Assembly (NCBI GenBank): GCA_024220525.1
Contig: JAMYWO010000031.1
Coordinates: 225,806 to 241,075, forward strand
Length of the DNA stretch: 15,270 nucleotides
Source of the DNA: Cochliopodium minus
Taxonomy: Eukaryota; Discosea; Himatismenida; Cochliopodiidae
Direction: 5' to 3'
Under the pieces are notes generated by a model, which made no database searches, was not told the origin of the DNA, and was given only the letters and a program-made list of their open reading frames with translations. The translations under genes and the position numbers were made by a program. This document shows positions 1-8,102 of this stretch, in pieces; positions within the stretch are counted from its first letter, which is position 1, and the number at the start of each line of letters is the position of its first letter.

Positions 1-3000
1 GCTTGAATTGTTCTGACCCAAGAAATCAAAACCTTCCTTTTTGTTACCTTGACTGTTATAATCCCGTCAACAGACATAACCCAATCTGTATTATTGATTG
101 TTTCAACCCTATAAACAAACACAATCCTTTCTGTTATTTGAATTGTACAGATCCAAACAATGAACTGAATCCATTGTGTCTGAGTTGTCTTGACCCCGAG
201 AACTTGCATCTTCCTCAATGTATAAATTGTACGGATCCCTCAAATAGTGGAAGTCCTTATTGTCTGGACTGTTCTCTCCCGATAAACATAAATAATTCTT
301 TATGTGTGGACTGTTCTCTTCCTGAAAATGCAAACAATCCAATTTGCATAGATTGTACTCTTCCTATAAACTCGAACAGCCCATATTGTTTAGATTGTAA
401 GAATCCTGCCAATGCAAACAAACCATACTGTTTAGATTGCAGAAATCCAATCAACCTGAACAACACGAATTGCATTGATTGTTCTCTTCCTGAAAATTGG
501 AACAACACACTTTGTTTGAATTGTTACGATCCTGTCAACTTTAACAACCCTATATGTTATTGTTACAATCCTATAAATGCTGGTTCCATTTTGTGTATCA
601 ATTGTACAGATCCTTCCAATCATGACAGTCCACACTGTATCGACTGTTCAAAACCACAATACATCAACAATCCTCTTTGCTTCAACTGTTCAGATCCTAT
701 CAACGCTAACAGTTCAAGATGTTTGAATTGTTCTGATCCTGCTTACTTTGCAAACCCAAACTGTATAAATTGTAATGATCCTGCTTACCAGAATTTTCCA
801 GAATGTAACAACGAGCCTGTTGATTGCAACCGTATTATTTACAAAGTCTGTTCTCCATTTTTGCATGATCTTTACAGTTCTTGTGGAAGCGTTGAGATTG
901 ATTCCCAATCCATTTCTCAAATTTATCAAACAGAGTCTGATTTTTTCATCTCCAACTTTCTCAAAACTTACAAAGGTTCAAATGTGATTGTGAGTATAAT
1001 AAATGGAACAAGCATGTGTTTTAACAATACCATCCAAGCTGATCCAAGAAACTCTTTTCACTATGGAGAAAAAGCAAGTACAGCAGGAGAATTGGCAAAC
1101 TTTACCATTGCTTTGTTTGATGTTTATGGTAATCCTTTGTTGGAAAACCCTCTTTTCTACAATTTGTCTCTTTCTAATCTCCCTGATCCATCCAGCTTTG
1201 GTGTTACTTTGATAAACAGAGAAAATACATCTGTTATCATTTATGGGAATGTTACTTCTAATGGAGATGGAACTTACAGCGTGGTTTATAACGCTACCAA
1301 GTCGGGTCTTTATGACGTTTACGTCACTCTTTATGGAACTTTCATTCAGAATGATCCTTTTAAAGTTTTAGTGGAACCAGGATGTGCTTCCAATTATTCA
1401 ACAGTATTTGGTAAAATTCACTTTTTTTTTTGATTATTTTTAAAAGTCTGATTGTTCAATCTAATCTTCAAATAGCTGATTTTGATCTATCAAAGAATAT
1501 TACTTTGCAACTAGGTCAAGCTCTAAACATGCAATTAGACGGAATAGATCGTTTTTACAACAAATTATATTTCGGTTCTGATTCATTCTCTATCAACCTT
1601 TACAATGATACAGGTCATTCGGTTCCAGGAGGATTAATAAACTCACTTTGTAACGGATCTTATCAAATCAGCATCCAACCAACACAACCAGGAAACTTCA
1701 CATTGGTCATAGATGTGGGTTGTACACAACAAGTTTATCAATTTTATTACCAAGTTAATGTCACTGTCAACAATACCTTTTGGATCTTCTTTGATGATAC
1801 TGGATCCAAACTCACTGCCATTTTCTTGGATCCTACAAACATGCCAGGACAGTTACAAGCCAATTCATCAGGAAACTTCAATTGTTCTTTGATCATAGAA
1901 AATGCAGAGATCTTGGGACCTGATGCTTTCTGTTCTTGGTTGGATCCTTACATCTTGACCATTTATCTTGGAAACAACAGAACAGTCGTTGTGGGAGATA
2001 AAATCATTTTCAAGAAAAATTGTACTTTCAAAAACCCTGATGGAACTTGTTACAATGGAAGAGGTGCTTATCAAAACCCTGATATTGGATATGTTGTTAA
2101 AGAAGATAAAGGTAGACCATATCTCACTTTGGAAGCTCCTGAAATTATTAGTAATTGTCAAGAGGTACAGTTTTCTACTTTGTACTCTTGGAATCTTGGT
2201 GCAAGAGATGCTGTTTGGAACTGGACTATTCTTGAAGGACCACCAAACTACAACAGAATATCTGATTTCTTAAAGTTATCTACTGGACCCGTTGTTACTA
2301 TTGAAGCAAGTCTTGCAGCTCAAATGTTTATACCTGGTTATACCTACAACTTTACAGTCTCAGTCAAAAATCATTTGGGATTCTCAAGTAATCTTTCTTT
2401 TTCAGTTTTTGTCTCTGTTGATTCCCCACCTGGTGTCTATTCCAAACCTGCATTGAATGAAATTTGGTCAGAGGAAGAATTAAAATTACATGCGGTGATT
2501 GATATCTCTGGATGTAACAATGATGAATCTAATTCCAACTTGTTTCTCATCTGGACCAATCTCAACTCTCCTCTTGTCGAATGGGGTGCTCAAAGAACCA
2601 CAAATCAAAAAACAATCGTGATAACTCCCGAAGTTCTCCAATTCAACAACAGCTATGATTTACAAGCTAGATCTCTCAACTATGATATCCTCCCTGTTTA
2701 TGGATACTTTGATCATAAAGTTGATATCATAAAGAAAGCTCCTTACTTCTACATCGATCACGGAACCAGAAGATTGTTTCCTCTTGGAGATAGAAACTTG
2801 GAATTATCTTTATCCAACTTGGTAGATTACGATAATAGACCGAATATTCCGTTCCAATACAACTGGACATGTAATATCGTGAATCACAACTGTACAAATC
2901 CATACAGACAAAAAATCGACAAGACTTGTGATCTTTATTACGAATTGTGTGTCAATCCATTCAAGAGCGAAATAGAGAGAACCAACCCTACACCTCTTGA

Positions 3001-6000
3001 ATGTCTCCCAAATATAACAGTAGTAAATTGTTTCGACTCTTTCTCAAATGCCGACTGGTTATTTAACTCTCCGTCACTATCCATTCCTTCTTACGCTTTT
3101 GGTATCGGCGTTTTCAATTTTACTGTAACTGTAGGAAAACTTGGAGGCCTCAGCACAACTAAATCCATATTGATTCAGACAAACGGTACCGCTCCACAAG
3201 TTTACATTGACATGAGAGAACTTCAAAAAGAGAAGCAAGTCTCCAGAAACAGCATGTTAGTCTTTGAAGGGTCTGGTGTTTGGGATTCTAGATTTGGAGA
3301 AGCTGCTTACACTTGGTCCGTTCCTACCAACAATCTCAATTTATCTGATTTCAATGTTGCTCCAGAAGGATTTGGAAGATCCTTTCTTTTGATCAATCAC
3401 GATGTGTTGGGTTCCCACACCTACTATGTCTTTAGACTTGAAGTTGAAACCAACGAAGGAACAGGTTGGGCAGAGTACGCTTTCATCACAAATGCTCCAC
3501 CCACAGGAGGTTACTGTAATCTCTTACCAGGTAAGATTGATTGATTTATTTTTTATAAAATAAACTTTATTCTTTTTTTTAAAAATTAACTTTATTTTTG
3601 ATACTTTCCTTTTTTAAAGGAGGTAATGATGCTCCTGTTTATGCATACACCGACACTTTAACAATATCTTGCAGACAATATGAGGATCAAGATGCTCACT
3701 ATAAGTTTTTCTACTACATGGAGGTACAGTCTGTGTTTAATTCTTCCGAAATCGAACTCTTTCCATTGGAACCTGGTTTCTGGTACTCCAATGAATTATC
3801 CATCATCATCCCACAAGGAAGTGTCAGATTTTACGTTGAAATTTATGACAGATTCGAACAAGCATTCAGCACATACAACTTGACAGCTTTTGGACAATGT
3901 GGTGATACTCTTACCCCAAAAAAGAGAAACGAAAACAACACTTTCAACGTCGAAAGAATTTGCGCAATAGGAAACTTGAGTCCTTATCAAATTGCGAGCC
4001 AACTTGTGGATTTCTTGAACCAAAGTTTACTCCAACAAGACACAAAAGACATGGGATTGTACGTCTTATACATCATAGAGCAAATCAACCTTGCTGGGGA
4101 CAGTTCCCTGCTCTTCCAAAGAACTCTCATCAGAAATTGGTTGGTTGATGTGGTTCGCTGGAACATGAGAACAGAGACACGCCACCAAATCATCCAATAC
4201 AAGTTGATGTACTACGCCAGAATCATCAACAACCCCGACGACTTGGAAAGCTCCACCGTCGAGAAACTCCTCCTCGCCATCAACGACCTCTTCTCCCAAT
4301 CCACCACCCTCCTCCTCCCCGAATCAGTCACAACCTACTTCATGCTAGTGATCGACAGACTCCTCCAAGCAAACACCTTTGCATTGACCCCCAACTCCAG
4401 AGACGCACTAAGAAGCTTAATCGACAATTTGGTTGCTGAAAGGCTTCAAGCGCTCGTTTCAGGACAATCCTACACTTACACCGGTCAACAGTTCTCCTTC
4501 ATGGGAATCAAAAACATCCGAGGTACCGCCAGGCTCGGCGCTAGTAGTGTCACCGTGCCTGCTTCTCTCGCCAGCCTCTTTTCGGGCGACGACTTGCAAG
4601 GAGCCACCCCTTCTTACAACGTTTCGTTATCTTACATCGTTTGGAACTTTGACGTCAACGCTTACGCTCGTAACTCCTCCAACGTCACTTTTCCTGTCGT
4701 TTCTCTCAACCTCTACAACAACTACGACCGCATCAATGTCAGCGGTTTGTCCCAGAGCGTCCTCATCGGCATCCCTTTCAATTCTTCTGCTCATCCTGTC
4801 AACGTCCAACGTGATTGTCTTTTTTTCAATGGCACTACTTATATCAATGACGGTTGTGAGGTTAATTTTTTTTTTATTTAATCTTTTCATTTTGTGAATT
4901 TTTTTTTCAATTATTTCAATTTGATCTTATGGAAAATTTCTTTAATTTTTTTTTAATTCATTATTTGAAATTTTTTTTATTAACTTTATCGAGTAAACAG
5001 TAAAAACCAAGAATCGCATCGAAATTAAAACAAAAAATAAAATATTTATCTTTCTAATTAAGATATGTTATTCTCGGGCATAATGAGCACCCACACTAAA
5101 ATTTTTTGTAAAATCATTTGAATGCATTATAAAGATAAAGTGATTTCAATTTTACAGGAATCAACATGATTTTAAGCATTATACTTGAAATGATCTGATA
5201 TAAACAGAACTCAAAAATTTGATGCTAAGAAATTTCGAATAATTCAAGATTTTTGCAATTTTTATAAAAAATATCACATTTAATAAATTTTTTTCATTTA
5301 AAAATTTTATCTTTTAAAAAAGAATTAAATTATTTCTTCATTTAATCTTTTTTATCAATTTGGAAAATTTTCTTTATTAATTTTTTTTCTTATTTAAAAT
5401 TTCTCCAATCTTTTTATCTTAAATTCTGAATCATTCAATAAATAAATTTTTTTCTTCATTCAAAATTTATCTTTTAAAAAAATGATTTCTTCACTTAATC
5501 TTTTTTTTTTTTTGATCTTTTTTTCTTGAAAAAAAATGATTAATAATAAATTTTGTACCTTCAAAATTTTTTGTATTTTTTTTTGTTTAATTTTTCTTTT
5601 TTCATAGGCTGTCTCATCACAACCAGACGTAACAATTTGTGCATGTGATCACTTTACAGACTTTATCGTCTCCGTGACACCTCTCCCAGACAGCGCAACC
5701 CCACCATCCACCTCCTCTCCCACCACTGGAGGTCCAACCTTCGTCACCTCTTCTGTCTTGTCAGGAAACGACATCGTTCTCATTTCCATCATTGGTGGTA
5801 TTGCTCTCCTCGTTTTCTTGATCATTTTGGTTTTGGGCTTTTACTTTGAAAGAAACAAAAAATCTGAGAAAAAAGGTCATTTAGTTTTAATTTATTAACA
5901 TTTTATATATTTTTTTATTTCATTTTATTTTAACATCATTTTTAAACTTTTTATTTTAATATTTTTTTAATTTTTCTAAATAATTTACATGATTTTATTT

Positions 6001-7125
6001 TTATTTTATCATTTTTTTTCAATTAATTTTGGACATTTTTTTATTTTTTCAATTTTTTAACTTATTACATTTTCTTCTTCATCAAAATTATTTTTTTTAA
6101 TTTTAATTTATTAACATTTTAGATATTTTTTTATTTCATTTTATTTTAACATCATTTTTAAACTTTTTATTTTAATGTTTTTTTAATTTTTCTAAATAAT
6201 TTATATGATTTTGTTTTTATTTCATCATTTTTTTTAATAATTTATTTTGGACATTTTTTTATTTTTTGAATTGATTTCTATTAAACTTTTTTTTATTTTT
6301 GTATCATTTTATTATTTTATTTTTTTATTTTTTATTATATTCTTTTTGTTTAATTGATTTTGAATGATTTATTTTTGTTAAACCTTTTTTTATTTTTGAA
6401 AAAGGAGGAATCCAAGATGATCCACATCTTCGTTTGTTGGGAAGACCCAATTTGTTCCCAATAGTGGCTGGAGGAGACTTTGAACGCCACGAAAAAGCAA
6501 GAAAGAATGTTGTAGTCAAAAAGAAAAAGAGAAGCAGTGATAAAAACAAAAATAACAAAGACAATAGTTACTTTACTGAAGGCAAAATTTATTTTTATTT
6601 TTATTAATTTTTTTTTTATTTTTTTTATTTTTTATTTTTAAATTTATTTTTAATTTTATTTTATTTTTATTTTACATTTTAGATGAAGAAATTGATAGCT
6701 CTTCAGAAATTTACTATGGGGATTTGGAAAGAAATAATGAAATAGCAGCACAGAACAACTCATCAGATGAAGAGTAAAAAAATAAAAATGAAAATTTATT
6801 TTTAATTTTTAATTTATTTTTTAATAGGGATTATAACAAAAATAAAAAACGTAATCCAAAGAAAACAGTAATCTACACCAAACCTCCATTCTATGACAAA
6901 TACGTGGATGAAGAGGGAGAAGTTTTCACAAACTATGAAGTCACAAACGATGAGCTGACAGAGAAACAAGTTTACCACAAACATAACAGATACAATAACA
7001 AGAATTATGAAAAAGATTTCGATGAGTATTTTGAGGAAGATCAAACTTATGAAACTACCGAAAATGTCTTCAACTCTTATTCTGTAGATACTCCAAGATT
7101 ACATAAGAGAAAGGGGAACAAATAA
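1..7125 (+). CDS. Large single-pass surface receptor with Cys repeats, filamin-like domains, REJ region and GPS site (5' truncated)
   Basis: Predicted adhesion or sensory receptor; ligand unknown. Exons: 1-1410, 1476-3530, 3620-4860, 5608-5875, 6405-6581, 6683-6773, 6828-7125; all junction phases agree, giving 1845 visible residues. Counting the Leu at base 3 as residue 1: nineteen Cys repeats (about 2-275); a filamin-like repeat (about 350-460) with the GDGTYSV and PFKVLV hallmarks; a second Ig/filamin-like domain (about 470-575); a REJ-like region (about 680-1245) with the PPTGGYC...TLTISC...YEDQD core; a GAIN-like region (about 1450-1590) ending in a GPS, CACDHFTDF; one membrane helix (about 1624-1648); and a 197-residue tail rich in Lys, Asp/Glu and Tyr. 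Many Asn-X-Ser/Thr sequons fit an extracellular domain. REJ plus GPS recalls polycystin-1 and sea-urchin sperm receptors, but only one helix follows the GPS here. The signal peptide lies outside the window. Domain calls come from motifs read by eye; the exon 1-2 join is the least certain. Confidence 0.8.
6..818 (+). repeat. Nineteen tandem 14-residue (42 bp) Cys-rich repeats in gene 1
   Basis: Consensus unit is [ND]-C-[ST]-[DLN]-P-x-N-x-N-[NS]-P-x-C-[IL]. Two Cys per unit give the chain C-x10-C-x2-C-x10-C. I count 19 units: the first three are 15 residues, one is 13 (starting with CYNP near 575), the rest 14. The N-C-[ST] junctions of many units are also N-glycosylation sequons. The array ends near the sequence NEPVDC. 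The DNA copies are diverged, so this is an old, selected protein repeat and not a recent expansion. I do not recognise it as EGF, TNFR or another named Cys repeat. Its start lies outside the window. Confidence 0.9.
1411..1475 (+). other. Intron 1 of the receptor gene (GT-AG, 65 nt)
   Basis: The donor is g|gtaaaa at 1411. The obvious acceptor aaaag at 1446 breaks the phase, while aaatag at 1475 restores it (phase 1), joining the end of the first filamin-like domain to the sequence ADFDLSKNIT. The upstream frame stops at the tga at 1431-1433, so splicing is required. Confidence 0.65.
3531..3619 (+). other. Intron 2 of the receptor gene (GT-AG, 89 nt)
   Basis: Donor cag|gtaaga and acceptor taaag|ga, phase 1. 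The join creates LLPGGNDAPVYAYTDTL, which continues the REJ signature that starts at APPTGGYC, so the domain match itself supports the splice. Confidence 0.85.
4861..5607 (+). other. Intron 3 of the receptor gene (747 nt), splitting the GPS module
   Basis: Donor gag|gttaat and acceptor catag|gct, phase 0. It joins NDGCE to AVSSQPDVTICACDHFTDF, so the two halves of the GPS motif lie on different exons. It is the longest intron in the window. Most of it is A/T runs, but about 4985-5260 has mixed composition (see findings). No open frame or RNA gene was recognised in it. Confidence 0.85.
5638..5664 (+). other. GPS autoproteolysis motif in the receptor
   Basis: Codons read C-A-C-D-H-F-T-D-F. The GPS family signature is C-x-C-x-H-[LF]-[ST]-x-F, preceded by an upstream Cys pair (here DCLFF and DGCE on the previous exon). 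The predicted cut is between F (5653) and T (5656), 39 residues before the membrane helix at 5773. The His and Thr needed for self-cleavage are present. Cleavage itself is inferred. Confidence 0.8.
5773..5847 (+). other. Single transmembrane helix of the receptor
   Basis: About 25 hydrophobic residues starting IVLISIIGGIALL and ending in GFYF, followed by the basic stop-transfer stretch ERNKKSEKK. No other hydrophobic segment follows in exons 4-7, so this is a type I single-pass topology. Confidence 0.88.
5876..6404 (+). other. Intron 4 of the receptor gene (529 nt) with an internal duplication
   Basis: Donor aag|gtcatt and acceptor aaaag|ga (6404), phase 1. It joins the juxtamembrane KKSEKKG to GIQDDPHLRLLGRPNLF. 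An acceptor three bases on (6407) would also hold the frame and drop one Gly. The intron is T-rich and contains the two-copy repeat listed separately. Confidence 0.75.
5885..6267 (+). repeat. Two-copy direct repeat inside intron 4
   Basis: Copy 1 spans about 5885-6049 and copy 2 about 6101-6267, offset by 216 bases. Both begin ttttaatttattaacatttt and end with ggacatttttttatttttt. They differ by a few substitutions and small indels. Copy 1 begins nine bases after the donor GT. The copies are linked by a distinct stretch of about 50 bases. Confidence 0.85.
6582..6682 (+). other. Intron 5 of the receptor gene, probable GC-AG intron
   Basis: The best donor is gaag|gcaaaa at 6582, with acceptor tttag at 6682 (phase 1), giving YFTEDEEIDSSSE. 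A GT donor 15 bases upstream (gttact at 6567) is also in phase but would drop five residues and has a poorer fit to the gtaaaa donors of neighbouring introns. Without splicing the frame ends at the taa near 6605. Confidence 0.6.
6774..6827 (+). other. Intron 6 of the receptor gene (54 nt)
   Basis: Donor ga|gtaaaa and acceptor aatag|g, phase 2, restoring SSDEEDYNKN. Retention would end the protein at once, since the unspliced codon after GAG is TAA (6775-6777). It is the shortest intron seen here. Confidence 0.8.
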
Positions 7126-7291
7126 AAAAAAACTTTTTTACATTATAAATATTTAAAAATTAAAAATAAAAAAAAAATGAAAAAATAGTAAAAGAGTTTT
7201 TCTTTTTTTTTTTGCTTCTTTTTATTAATAATTACTTTTCAAATTTATAATCTACAAAACAAACTTTTTTCTTTTTTCTCTTTCATAATCT
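7126..7291. other. Convergent 3' intergenic spacer (166 nt)
   Basis: Lies between the receptor stop (7123-7125) and the end of the PP2C gene. It holds A-rich sequence just after the + strand stop and T-rich sequence further on, as expected for two facing 3' ends. There is an aataaa-type string beside the + stop. No gene was seen. Confidence 0.7.
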
Positions 7292-7840
7292 TTATTTAGA
7301 TTTGGATTCCTGAAATTTCACCATTCTGAATTTGATAATAAAAAAAAAATTAAATTTGATTCAAATATTTATAAAAAAAATTTCTTTACCTCTTTGTGAT
7401 ATACTTTAACACAAATAACTGATATATTGTCAGCAGATCCTAATTGATAAGCAAGATCGCGAAGTTTGATGGCAGCATAACGAGGATTCTTCTCACTCAA
7501 AACAATATTGACAACTTCTTCATTAGAAACAACATCCCACAACCCATCACAAGCCATAATAATATATTCAATAGCAGAATTAATGTCCTTGTTTCAAAAA
7601 AATAATATTTTTTTAATTTTTTAATCTATTTTTAATTTAATTATTTTTTAATTTTGAATTATTTTTTTGTTTCTTAATTTGATTTTTCAATTTTATTTGT
7701 TTATTTTTACCATTTGGAGAATGTCAGGGAGCCAGGTAACGTGTGGTTGTTGCTCACAATCTCCTAAAGCACGGCTCAAACTCAAAATACCATTCACTCT
7801 GCTTTCTTCCGTAATAAAACCATTCAGATTTTTGATTCTC
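7292..7840 (-). CDS. PP2C-type Ser/Thr phosphatase, C-terminal exons only
   Basis: PP2C (PPM) enzymes remove phosphate from Ser/Thr using bound Mn/Mg. Exons: 7840-7711, 7587-7390 and a short last exon ending in TAA. Exon A carries RVNGILSLSRALGD, and exon B carries ACDGLWDVVSNEEVV and LGSADNISVICVKVYHKE. These are the C-terminal PPM motifs, including the Asp residues of ACDG and of DNIS that hold metal. The last exon may start at 7325 (NGEISGIQI, stop ending at 7296) or at 7309 (ESKSK, stop ending at 7292); both are in phase. Exon A starts in phase 2 after tttaatag, so an upstream exon is required. None of the N-terminal motifs (such as DGHGG) occurs in the window. About 110 of roughly 280 residues are present. 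It is cut off by the low-complexity junction at 7843-8102. Confidence 0.82.
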
Positions 7841-7842
7841 CT

Positions 7843-8102
7843 ATTAAAAAATAAAAAAAAATAAAAAAATAAAAAAATAAAAAATAAGAAAATAAAAAAA
7901 TAAAAAAATAAAAAAATAAAAAAATAAAAAAATAAAAAAATAATAAAATAAAAAAAAAAATAAAAATAAAAAAATAAAAAAAAATAAAAAATAAGAAATA
8001 AAAAATAAAAAAATGAAAAAAAANTTATTTTTTATTTTTTATTTTTTATTTTTTATTTTTTATTTTTTATTTTTTATTTTTTATTTTTTATTTTTATTTT
8101 AC
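7843..8102. repeat. Low-complexity A/T array with strand switch and ambiguous base
   Basis: From 7845 to 8023 the + strand is (taaaaaa/a)n with a few g. From 8025 to about 8100 it is (attttttt-like) heptamers. The two halves are roughly complementary, so the block is an imperfect giant inverted repeat centred on the only ambiguous base in the window, n at 8024. It separates two phosphatase gene fragments that do not splice together. It is best read as an assembly join or collapse. Confidence 0.85.

Noticed and set aside
109-635. Three minus-strand open frames opposite the Cys repeats
   Set aside because: They are stop-free by-products of the 42-bp repeat. Their proteins show no known motif, and the + frame has the regular Cys spacing.
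1411-1446. Intron 1 acceptor at taaaag (1446)
   Set aside because: It gives a frame that does not agree with exon 1 for any nearby GT donor; aaatag at 1475 does.
3796-4890. Several + and - strand frames overlapping exon 3 of the receptor, such as 4433-4897 +
   Set aside because: They are shadows in the C-rich part of the exon. The + frame 1 has sequons, domain similarity and correct splice phases.
6325-6564. Minus-strand frame with a hydrophobic N-terminus
   Set aside because: It comes from A/T-rich intron and antisense of exon 5; no family match and poor complexity.
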